This document shows positions 25,879 through 34,500 of a stretch of DNA of 64,000 bases, piece by piece; within the stretch, counting starts at the first letter, position 1; each line of letters starts with the position of its first letter. Location: the NCBI RefSeq assembly GCF_900187445.1, contig NZ_FYEB01000012.1:109893-173892 (forward strand), written 5' to 3'. Both the position numbers and the translations under genes were made by a program. The DNA comes from Pseudomonas sp. Irchel s3b2. GTDB taxonomy: Bacteria > Pseudomonadota > Gammaproteobacteria > Pseudomonadales > Pseudomonadaceae. The notes under the pieces were generated by a model, which did no database searches, was not told the origin of the DNA, and worked only from the letters and a program-made list of their open reading frames with translations.

Positions 25879-26904
25879 GTGCGCATGAAGCAGAAGCTGT
25901 TAAGGCTCCCCCGCAATGAACATGGTCGTGACTTCGTCGTCGGCGACATTCACTTCAAAACCATTGATCTGCACAATGGGCTCCGGGCGCTTGGCTTCAA
26001 CAGCGCGGTCGACCGAGTCGTCGCCGTTGGGGATCTAATTGATCGTGGGCCAGGCGTGCTGGATGGTCTGAAGCTTCTTGGTGAACCCTGGTTTTTCACA
26101 GTGTTGGGCAATCACGAGCAGATGCTAATCGACGCCTACCGGGCAAATCCAGATGCTCGCTACTCCGCACACGGGGCCGGGTGGTGGTCGACCATCGCCG
26201 ACGAATCGAAAGGAATGATCATTGAGAAATTCGAGATCCTTCCAACCGTAATCGAGATCGAGTCAGCTCGCGGGACTGTCGGTGTCGTCCATGCAGATGT
26301 TCCCGCAGGCATGTCCTGGAAGGAATTCGTCGGGAGTTTGGACAATGCCCAGATCGAAGAGCTGGCTCTGTGGGGAAGGGAGCGGGTCATCAAGCACTAT
26401 CGGGTTGGCGTCCAAGGCATCTGGCGAGTGTGCACAGGTCATACTTGGATTCCTCACCCTTTGCGTCTCGGAAACTTTCTGGCGATGGATTGCACGGGAG
26501 GTGGGGAGGGGGCATTAGCCATTTACTGCGTCCAAGACGACACGATCTATGTGGAAGGTCGATCCGTTTCACTGGATAGCGCTGAGGTAATTACAGAGCA
26601 GCTCCACGTTCTCGAGCAGACGCTGGCTGGCCTAAAGATCATGACACACAGTAATAAGCTGATTGAATCGCAGACCCTGAGTCTTGAGGCTGAGAGTCTC
26701 GTTAAAAAGGTCAACTCTGTCTGGCTAGCAATGAGGGACGAGCTGACGGATTCTCAGCAGCTGATCAATGCGCTCCACGGCATTAGCCTTCTTACTGGCG
26801 AACGTAAAGCGGCAAAGCTTGAGGAGCTGAAAGCACGGTATGAGGGGACGCAGATCGAGCAGCTACTAGAACGCCTTCTTAGACAAGAAGAGGCTCATAA
26901 GTAA
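25879..26904 (+). CDS. Metallophosphoesterase (protein phosphatase-like)
   Basis: The 341-aa protein has all calcineurin-type metal motifs: GDIHFKT (~22), VGDLIDRGP (~49), LGNHEQM (~76), VVHADVP (~137) and CTGHTWIP (~188). This is the PrpA/PrpE-like serine/threonine phosphatase or ApaH-like group. About 120 C-terminal residues form a charged helical extension not found in PrpA, perhaps for partner binding. GTG 25879 has GGAG six bases upstream; ATG 25885 is the alternative. It is alone on the plus strand. The enzyme class is clear; the substrate (protein, dinucleotide or RNA cap) cannot be told. Confidence 0.8.
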   Translation: MRMKQKLLRLPRNEHGRDFVVGDIHFKTIDLHNGLRALGFNSAVDRVVAVGDLIDRGPGVLDGLKLLGEPWFFTVLGNHEQMLIDAYRANPDARYSAHGAGWWSTIADESKGMIIEKFEILPTVIEIESARGTVGVVHADVPAGMSWKEFVGSLDNAQIEELALWGRERVIKHYRVGVQGIWRVCTGHTWIPHPLRLGNFLAMDCTGGGEGALAIYCVQDDTIYVEGRSVSLDSAEVITEQLHVLEQTLAGLKIMTHSNKLIESQTLSLEAESLVKKVNSVWLAMRDELTDSQQLINALHGISLLTGERKAAKLEELKARYEGTQIEQLLERLLRQEEAHK

Positions 26905-27040
26905 CCAATGACCGCGATTCCTTCTAGTGATAGCACTCACGAGAGACGCGCTGGGGCCAATCACAACATTTCGATCTTGTCGGTCGATAGGAGAGGGAAG
27001 GGGCAGAGGACGGGAACGCCTACTGTCTCGACGGCATGTT

Positions 27041-27180
27041 TTATAAATCCGGATAGTCATCAAGCCTAAGGCTGGGAGCCACCCCGCCCTCTGGCTCGCG
27101 CTTAGGCATATGTATTACTCCATCTTCAGCGTCTGCACGCATCTGCTCGAGTTCTTTGTGAAATGCTTTGTCCTGAAGCT
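27041..27180 (-). pseudogene. Possible C-terminal remnant of an unknown gene
   Basis: On the minus strand an open segment reads LQDKAFHKELEQMRADAEDG, then HMPKREPEGG, then LRLDDYPDL and a stop at 27041. The composition is protein-like, but the frame is closed by a stop just upstream at about 27183 and there is no good start. It is probably a fragment. The rest of 26905-27230 holds nothing recognised. Confidence 0.35.
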
Positions 27181-27230
27181 GTTAGATGGGGGAGCATCCG
27201 GGCTGGATTGCACTCGTGCACTGCTCAAGG

Positions 27231-27452
27231 CTAGAGAAGGTATTTGATCACAACGGCGGTGATCGTCCCCACTGTGGCTACTAAGCAGAACGCCATTGTT
27301 ATCGTTTGCAAAAAATGCACATGCGGCACGAAGGTAGGTGCGCAGATAGTCTTGCTGGTTTGATCACAGAGACGCATCGACTCAGCTCTCAATTGGGAGA
27401 TCTGAGTATGAATTTCTTCGAGTTCAGCGGGAGTGAAGAGTGAGCGCGACAT
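27231..27452 (-). CDS. Small single-pass membrane protein, copy 2
   Basis: The start was set at ATG 27452 by alignment with copy 1 at 5621-5866; the longer frame to 27464 adds four unlikely residues. The 73-aa product opens MSRSLFTPAELEEIHTQISQ and ends in a membrane segment (FCLVATVGTITAVVIKYLL). The middle (residues ~28-45) is diverged and shorter than in copy 1. The function is unknown. Confidence 0.7.
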   Translation of the reverse strand: MSRSLFTPAELEEIHTQISQLRAESMRLCDQTSKTICAPTFVPHVHFLQTITMAFCLVATVGTITAVVIKYLL

Positions 27453-27819
27453 GACTACCACCATCCAGCGGAGTTAGGGCTTGGCGGCATTATATCGCTG
27501 ATTTTTGGAAGGTGCTGCACGCCGCCGCGTATGGCTGAAAACTGGGGCACCTACGTTGCCGGTATGCCAATCTGTGGGTGAGGCTAGTCGCGACCTGGCT
27601 GTTTTGCAGCCTGCGACTTGCTTTGTATGAGGGTGCTGGAATCGGACTGCTGAATCTAGCTTCGGGTTTCGCTGCATTTTTTCGGTGCGCTTGATCGCTT
27701 GGGCTATCGCCTGGGTGATCTCGGGCTTTTCAGAAACCAAGCAGAAAAGCTGACGCAGTCTTCGTCATTTTCAGATCGACTAGGATAGAACGGACGACAT
27801 CTCTCAAGGACGCTATTCA
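27453..27819. other. Intergenic region without a recognised gene
   Basis: The 367 bases between the small membrane gene and the 81-aa gene contain only short open frames without supporting features. Confidence 0.4.
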
Positions 27820-28065
27820 ATGACTGTGGGCCAATCGAAATTCAACTCCATGCTGTCCACGCTTCTGACCATGCATGAGCAGGGAAAACTGCCAGATAGA
27901 GCCTTTATCGAAGCCAATGCCGAAGTCTTCGAGCAACTTTGGGCCAAGGGATTTGGTTGCTTCCAGATTACGCGGATGGACGCGGGCAATCTCAGGTCTA
28001 GAGCTATGTATTCGGGGGTGCTTACCCCCGGTGGCATCGCGGCGGCCAAGGCTCTTCAGCAGTAA
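27820..28065 (+). CDS. Small hypothetical protein (81 aa)
   Basis: The protein starts MTVGQSKFNSMLSTLLTMHE after AAGGACGC. It has a helical N-half and a C-half with GCFQITRMDAGNLRSRAMYS and LTPGGIAAAKAL, which looks like a small winged-helix-type fold. It is followed by a strong terminator. No family is recognised. Composition and signals support a real gene. Confidence 0.55.
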   Translation: MTVGQSKFNSMLSTLLTMHEQGKLPDRAFIEANAEVFEQLWAKGFGCFQITRMDAGNLRSRAMYSGVLTPGGIAAAKALQQ

Positions 28066-28127
28066 GAGCCCGCCGAGCGCAGGGCCACCGATTTTAAATG
28101 GCCCTGGTGCTGTCGATAGATAATAAC

Positions 28128-28147
28128 GCCCGCTGAGAGCGGGCTTT
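28128..28147. terminator. Rho-independent terminator between convergent genes
   Basis: GCCCGCT pairs with AGCGGGC, followed by TTT on the plus strand. It lies between the 81-aa gene and the convergent HsdR remnant. Confidence 0.7.
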
Positions 28148-28153
28148 CAGTCA

Positions 28154-28372
28154 TTACGTCGTCAAGTTAAGCAAATCAAATACCACCTTCGCAAATTTAC
28201 TGGCTTTAGCTGGGTCAGATAACAATTTCATCATCTGATTCTGGTGAGCATCACCACTGTCCATGATTGCGTCATCTACTGCGTTGGCAAAGTTGCCCAG
28301 CAGTGCTTGCTCAGCGGTATTGTTGGCCAGTTGCTGCATGACCAATTGGTTCTCACTGACCTTGTCACGGAT
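28154..28372 (-). pseudogene. C-terminal remnant of a type I restriction R subunit (HsdR)
   Basis: The minus-strand frame reads IRDKVSENQLVMQQLANNT, then EQALLGNFANAVDDAIMDS, then HQNQMMKLLSDPAKASKFAK and VVFDLLNLTT before the stop. The pattern of LGDF..AVDDA and LSD...FAK.VFDLL is that of the HsdR C-terminus. The upstream part is missing and the frame runs directly into an IS66 fragment at about 28373. It is the last trace of a lost type I restriction locus. Confidence 0.55.
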
Positions 28373-28633
28373 GGTGACGAAGCCATCGAGCTGACGGTGC
28401 GGGAGTTGAACCTCCTACTGGAGGGAATCGACCTCTGGGGCAGTCAACCTCACAAGGTGCTGACGCCACGCTTCGTCACCTGATCCGGTGTAATCCACGG
28501 CATGATTTCCGTGCCCGAAACCTTCCTGACGACCCTATTTTGCTGAAACAGCTTTATCTGTCGCTGCATGAACAGATGTTTTCGAAGGACAAGGAAATTT
28601 CTGCCAAGGATGAGCAGATCGAGCGTCTATGGG
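28373..28633 (+). mobile_element. IS66-family remnant (end of tnpB, start of tnpC)
   Basis: The first part encodes AIELTVRELNLLLEGIDLW then PHKVLTPRFVT and a stop, the C-terminus of IS66 TnpB. After ~20 bases the next part encodes ISVPET and, after a frameshift, LPDDPILLKQLYLSLHEQ, MFSKDKEISAKDEQIERL, the N-terminus of IS66 TnpC. Both ends are missing and tnpC is frameshifted, so the element is dead. One border is the HsdR remnant. Confidence 0.75.
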
Positions 28634-28778
28634 CGCATCGTTCGAGGGTTCTGACGACGATCAGACGCTTGATGCCAAAAAGAGGCGGAGAGTTGATCGC
28701 TGGCAAGCGATGAGCAGACATTTTTTTGCGATTTACTCTGATACGCTGCTGAAACACTCGTTTACAGGAGTTGTTCGC

Positions 28779-29159
28779 ATGATTGGCAAGTTGATTTCGA
28801 CGGGTTTCAGTTTGGCCACCTTGCCCGCCCGCCTGACTTTTCGCAGCGTCCGCGCCTTGGCCATGACGCCTGCCGAAGCCAGCTGCCTGCTGGCGGACAT
28901 GCGTCAGGCATCGGATCAGGCGGTGCAGGAACTCCAGGGGCTGTTGGCCAACGTCGATGCGGACATGACCCACAAAACGGCGCACCTCAGTGCTGCCGAC
29001 AAGCGCCTGGCAGCCGAACTGGCCCTGCACGCCGCCGAACAACACCTGAACATGGCTGCGATCAACATTCTGCGGGCCGTCTGGCTGACGCTTCACTCGA
29101 CGCCGAACTTGCCGCCAAGCGAGCTTGATAAGCGGCTTGAACAGACACGTAACGACTAA
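28779..29159 (+). CDS. Hypothetical helical protein (126 aa)
   Basis: The start was set at ATG 28779 with AGGAG eight bases upstream; the longer open frame from 28629 starts inside the IS66 remnant and is rejected. The product begins MIGKLISTGFSLATLPARLT and is otherwise helical with many Ala/Leu (SCLLADMRQASDQAVQELQG, AELALHAAEQHLNMAAINIL). The N-terminal ~20 residues could contact a membrane or granule surface. I recall similar small proteins in Pseudomonas, with no role known. Confidence 0.6.
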   Translation: MIGKLISTGFSLATLPARLTFRSVRALAMTPAEASCLLADMRQASDQAVQELQGLLANVDADMTHKTAHLSAADKRLAAELALHAAEQHLNMAAINILRAVWLTLHSTPNLPPSELDKRLEQTRND

Positions 29160-29596
29160 CAGACCGTCCGGCGGATCGGTCGATCCGAGCGAGAAATGGG
29201 AGCTCAGCATCCTTGAATCGGCGCTTCATGTGCAGGCGGGGTTTATGGAGCGCTTACATTCCTGCGCGTTCTTTCATTCAGACCAAGTCTTTTTCTGCGC
29301 GCATCACATAGCCGTTGAACCAGCTCTCGATAGTGACGGCTAGCGATGTGACGGAGGAAGTATCTGGGTGAAGTGGGGCGAGTAGGTTCGCTTGCGATGT
29401 AGAGCGTTAAGCCCGGCGCCGCCTATCAGCCCACCCTAGTGGGGGTTGTGAAGCAATCTTTTGCCGATAGCCCTAAAGGCTCAGAGCGTCATGGAAAAGT
29501 CTCATTGCTGGCTCGATAGTCTCCGAAATTTGTGATACGTATAGCAAATCGCCACATAGCCTTACAGCCAGTGCTAAGTCAATATTTGGAGAACCG
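29160..29596. other. Intergenic region upstream of the OLD-type ATPase gene
   Basis: About 440 bases hold no convincing gene. The last ~120 bases are AT-rich and probably contain the promoter of the ATPase gene. Confidence 0.4.
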
Positions 29597-31138
29597 ATGA
29601 AGTACAGGGAAAGTAATCTAGATAAGAAATTACGAAAGTGGTTTTGCAAGGACAATACCAAGGCCCTACTTCGAAGCATTCAAATCTCAACGGGCGGCAT
29701 TCGCGGGCTAACGTCATTCAAGGTAAATCTCGACTATCCGATCACCGCATTTGCCGGAGTTAATGGATCCGGAAAGTCAACTATGCTGGCGCTCGCCGCC
29801 TGTGCTTATCACAATAAATCGGACGGTTTCAAACTTCCGAAACGCACTAGAAGTTATTACACTTTTTCCGATTTTTTCGTGCAGCATTCAGAAGAGATTG
29901 CTCCTCCTGGAGTAGAAATTTGGTATAGCTTTGCTCATAACAATTGGAAAAGCTCACCAGAAGGAATTGCATCACAAGTACGGAAAAAGAAGGCCGGCGG
30001 TAAGTGGAACGACTATGACACCAGAATCAAACGGACGGTAGTGTTTTTGGGGATTGAACGTATTGTTCCTCATGCTGAGCGCAGTCAGTCACGATCTTAC
30101 TCCCGAGCCTTCAAAGACTTGAGAGTTCATGGCTGGGAGCAAAAGGTTAAGGACGCGGTCGGTTATGTCCTTGGCAAGCGATACGATGATTATCGGCAGC
30201 TAGAATACAGGAAGTACGGCCTTCCGATTGTTAAGGTTGGAGACGTTATCTATTCTGGCTTTAACATGGGCGCAGGTGAAAACGCGCTATTTGATATTTT
30301 CTCCACAATTTATGCTTCTGGCGAAGGTACCTTATTAGTTCTCGATGAGATTGAGCTTGGCCTCCATGCGAAGGCTCAGAGGCTATTTATTGAACGTCTG
30401 AAAGAAGTTTGCATGAGTACAGGTACTCAAGTTGTATGCACAACACATTCAAAGCAAATATTTCAATGCTTGCCTGACGACGCCAGGTTTTTTATTGAGA
30501 CAAACGGAGCTAAGACGAAGATCACTCCCGGAGTTTCAGCGGAGTTTGCGTTCTCAAAAATGGGAGCAATTGGCGAGAAAGAACTCGAAATATTTGTTGA
30601 AGATCCAGTTGCAAAGGTAATGATCGAAACCGTGTTAGATGGAAATACCCGCAGTAGAATCAATGTCACTCGTATAGGCTCCGCCGCCGCAGTGGCTCGC
30701 CAGTTAGCAGCCAACTATTTGAGAAATGAGCATGCAAACATACTGGCTGTATACGATGCTGATCAGAGAAAGCTCCAAGCTAAAAATATCGAACATGCCA
30801 AAAGCATGGCGGAGCGAAAAGACGATGAAATCAACAATTGGTTACTTGCACGAACAAGCTATCTCCCAGGCGATACATGGCCTGAAGCTTGGCTTTTACA
30901 AAAGTGCAGCGAAATACCTCAAGAGCTCGGCGTTGAACTAGGCGTTGATTCTGAGCGCGCGTCCACAATTGTCGAATATGCATTGCAAGCAGGTAAGCAT
31001 GAGGAGTTTGCCGAAGTTGGTGAGCAAGTAAACCTTGAACCGGAACGTTGCCTCATACTGGTGTGCGGTATTGTATATAAAAACTTCCCTGACGAATTCG
31101 ACGACTTAAAAAATACGATCTCACTCATGCTACCTTGA
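29597..31138 (+). CDS. OLD-type AAA ATPase with TOPRIM-like domain
   Basis: The 513-aa protein has Walker A GVNGSGKS (~54-61), the ABC-like segment FNMGAGENALFDIFS (~228), Walker B LLVLDEIELGLH (~247), and the H-loop region VCTTHSKQIF. The C-terminal part has FVEDPVAK (~333) and LAVYDADQRK (~383), which fit a TOPRIM nuclease centre. This is the stand-alone (class 1-like) OLD layout, a known defence effector type. The codon use and AT content are unlike core Pseudomonas genes, suggesting transfer. No helicase partner is adjacent. The nuclease function is inferred from motifs. Confidence 0.75.
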   Translation: MKYRESNLDKKLRKWFCKDNTKALLRSIQISTGGIRGLTSFKVNLDYPITAFAGVNGSGKSTMLALAACAYHNKSDGFKLPKRTRSYYTFSDFFVQHSEEIAPPGVEIWYSFAHNNWKSSPEGIASQVRKKKAGGKWNDYDTRIKRTVVFLGIERIVPHAERSQSRSYSRAFKDLRVHGWEQKVKDAVGYVLGKRYDDYRQLEYRKYGLPIVKVGDVIYSGFNMGAGENALFDIFSTIYASGEGTLLVLDEIELGLHAKAQRLFIERLKEVCMSTGTQVVCTTHSKQIFQCLPDDARFFIETNGAKTKITPGVSAEFAFSKMGAIGEKELEIFVEDPVAKVMIETVLDGNTRSRINVTRIGSAAAVARQLAANYLRNEHANILAVYDADQRKLQAKNIEHAKSMAERKDDEINNWLLARTSYLPGDTWPEAWLLQKCSEIPQELGVELGVDSERASTIVEYALQAGKHEEFAEVGEQVNLEPERCLILVCGIVYKNFPDEFDDLKNTISLMLP

Positions 31139-31154
31139 GATGCTGAACTCAGGA

Positions 31155-31178
31155 CTCGCCAAGTTTGGCCTTGGCGAG
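31155..31178. terminator. Perfect 9-bp hairpin after the OLD-type gene
   Basis: CTCGCCAAG pairs with CTTGGCGAG around TTTGGC, 16 bases after the stop at 31138. There is no T-run, so it may be a transcript 3'-end stabiliser rather than a classical terminator. Confidence 0.55.
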
Positions 31179-31517
31179 AGGCGATTGGAGGCAGCAGCCA
31201 CTCTCGCCGAAAAGGCCCGTTCTGGGCGGCTGAAAATTTTTCAGGTTCGGGTTGGACTGGGAGGAATTCCCGCAGACGAAGGTACGCGTTTTGTCATCGA
31301 TTAAAAAACATTGGCCTGTGGAGCCAAGCTCAGGAATCTTTGAGCACCTCGAGGGGGGCCTTCGCGTGGCACGAATCTCGAAGACCTCATTCGGTTTGCA
31401 TTGGTACTGTCTTTGAGCAAGCCCTTTCCTTGTCCGGCGGAGGTGGCATTTCGAGTAGGATGGTTTAGCCTCTGCAGCCCGCGTCGGGACTGCTCCTGAC
31501 CTGCTTTGAGACTCGAT
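31179..31517. other. Intergenic region upstream of the NACHT/STAND-like gene
   Basis: About 340 bases hold no convincing gene. Minus-strand open frames here have low-quality composition and no ribosome site. Confidence 0.4.
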
Positions 31518-34500
31518 ATGACCAAGCACTCGGACGCCTTTATTGACCTCGATCGAACGTTCTCCAAAATCCCTCTAGATGCTGATGCGTCTGACGATGT
31601 AGACCTAAGCGGTAGGCATAGCCGGCAGGGAGAGCTCCACTGGCCTGACTTGCTAACTCATAATCGGGTGATACTGCTGTCCGAGGCGGGATCAGGTAAA
31701 ACTGCTGAGATCCGAAACGTCGCTTGCCAGCTCCGGAGCCAAGGCAAAACTTCATTCTTTCTTCGTATTGAGAACGTCACTTCAGACTTGGAGGACGCCT
31801 TCGAAGTGGGGACGTTTGATGAGTTCGAGAGCTGGCTCGCTTCAGACACCGAGGGCTGGCTGCTGATGGATTCAGTCGACGAGGCTCGGTTAAATGATCC
31901 GAAAGATTTCGAGCGCGCAATTCGAAAACTTGGCCGATTGACCCAAAATACTATGGCCCAGGCGCACATAATCATCACTGGACGAAGCACAGCATGGCGC
32001 GCAAAGACGGATCTTGCGATCTGTGAAAAGGCGTTTGCGTTTGGGCCCGTAGCTCGGCAAGCACCTTCCACAACAACTGATGGTTTTGAGGACGTTGTGC
32101 AAACGGTTCCATACAAAACGGAGCCAGATACGTCGTTCCTCTTGGTGACGTTGGACGACATCCATGACGAGCAGATCGATCGCTTCTTAAATGCCACTGG
32201 CGTCCAAGATATTAAAGCGTTTCGCGCTGCAGTTGAGCGCAAGGAAGCATGGTCGCTAACCACGCGCCCTCTGGACTTCCTGGAACTCGTCGACTTTTGG
32301 CTCGAGCACCATCGAATAGGCTCGCGCTTGGAGCTCATGAAAAGCAGCATTAATCGCCGCCTTGAAGAGCGTGACCAAGATCGCGCCGAATCTAGGCCCA
32401 TTGCTCCAGATAGGCTCAGAGAAGGCGTGCGCTTAATTGCAGCAGCAACAACATTAGGGCATACATCTGCGATCCGCGTCCCTGATGGTGAGACCAATAA
32501 AAGCGGGATTCCCATTCGTGACGTGCTGACGGATTGGAATGACACAGAATCCGCAGCCTTGCTGAATCGACCAATTTTCGAGCCGGGCATCTATGGAACG
32601 GTTCGTTTCCACCATCGTACTGTCCGAGAATACCTAACAGCGGAATGGCTCCACGAACTGATCCGTGGCGCAGGTTCGCGGGTCAAAATCGAGAACTTGT
32701 TCTTCCATACACAATATGGGCTGGAGGTTATCAATCCTTCGATGCGTCCAGTTCTACCCTGGTTGGCGCTGTTGGATGATCGCATTTGTACACGGCTGGA
32801 GGAGGTTGCTCCGGAGGTATTTTTTGAGGGCGGCGATCCTGGGCAGCTCCCGCTGAGTACACGCCGTAGAGTGCTGCGCAAAGCGTGCGAGCACTTGGCT
32901 CAGCCGGCTCACAGCTGGACGATGACTGACTATTCAGCCGTACAGCGATTCGCGCACCACGATCTCACTGAAGACATCAAAGAACTACTGACGCTTTACC
33001 GCACCAACGATGACATCGCCTGGTTCCTCTTAAGAATGGTATGGCAGGGCGAGGTGGTGGGTGCACTTGCAGAGACTAAGCAATTTGCCCTCGATGCTCA
33101 GCACAAACATACTCGTTTGGCAGCAATCCGAGCCGTTATCGACCTGGGGACGGCCCAAGATGTAGCTGATGTGCGCCTAGCGCTGCTGGCAGGAGACTCC
33201 AAAGTTAACCGGGAATGGCTAGCTGAGCTGCTTGACGGACTTGCGCTCGATAGCCAATGGATACCTTGGCTGCTACAGGCAATCGAGAGAAGCGCGAAGA
33301 AGGAGCGCTATGGCAGTAGGGATACGTTAGCGTTGAAGCTTTCCTCCCTGACAATGGATTGTCCGCTAGAAAACCTGCCAGCCCTCATTTGCGGGCTCGG
33401 TGTGCTTTTAGACAAGCCTCCAACTGAAGAGCACGGTTTCAGCGCTATCTCTAAGAGGTACGGCTGGCTAGCCGAGATAGCTGGTCTGGCAGTGCTCCGT
33501 TTGCTCCAGGCACGAGACCCGTTTGCGCTCGAGGAGTCGGCCCTCGCGATTCTGAGCAAGCTGGCCCAGGCGCACATTTATGATGAGCGAGATACTCGAG
33601 AGCTCGGAGAAGAACTCCGGGAGATCGTGCCTACTTGGTCGGAGCTCGATTACAAGCTGTTCTGGTATGACGTTGGGTTAGCTCGTAACGGCCGAGTGCA
33701 TCGAGGGGAAACTGTAATTCACGTCTGGCAGTTGCTTGGTTTCCGGCCATTCTGGTCGCTGAATAGGCAAAACTTTAGCCTTGCCTGCGACGACATCATT
33801 AGTCTCACGAATATGCATGATCGCCTGATGGCGCTCAGTATGGCTTTCAACATCTTTACACAGCATGACAAACCATCTTCTTGGGAAGTTCAGCTCAGGC
33901 AAGCAGCTGAGGCCCATGATGAGCTTCGCGAGAAGCTTGAAACTCTCTTGAATCCACCGGAGCGAAAAGTTGAGGAGTGGGAGGTCAAGCAGACTCAGTG
34001 GAAGGAAAAAGCCGCCCGACGGCAGTCTGAAGACGCAGAGCGTCGTCGCTCTTGGCAGGAGGGGCTCGCCTCTGAAGTGGCCCTGATAAACAGCCCTGAG
34101 CCAGGCGTGATGACTCAAAGCCAAGCTTATCTAATGGAACAGATGCGTGAGGACTCATTTTCTTCAAACACTTGGAGCAGCGGTAATTGGCAGTCGCTCA
34201 TAAGTGAGTTCGGCATACCTGTTGCTCAAGCGTTTCGTGCCGGCGCTATTAATTTCTGGCGGGGCTATTGCCCAACGCTGCCATCGGAGGGGGCTGCTGC
34301 CAATTCGACCCCATATCATGTGATTTTTGGGCTGACGGGACTCGCTATTGAGGCTAAAGAGGAGCCATCCCACTTCTCGCAGATGTCCTCTGAAAACGCT
34401 GCATACGCAGCTCGCTATGGGCTGCTTGAGCTGAACGGCTTTCCGGAGTGGCTTCCCAAGCTTTTCGGGCTATACCCGCGTCTTATCCAAGAAATCGTAG

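Noticed and set aside
31149..31529. 126-codon minus-strand frame upstream of the STAND gene
   Set aside because: It has poor composition, no ribosome site, and covers a hairpin and the start of the next gene.
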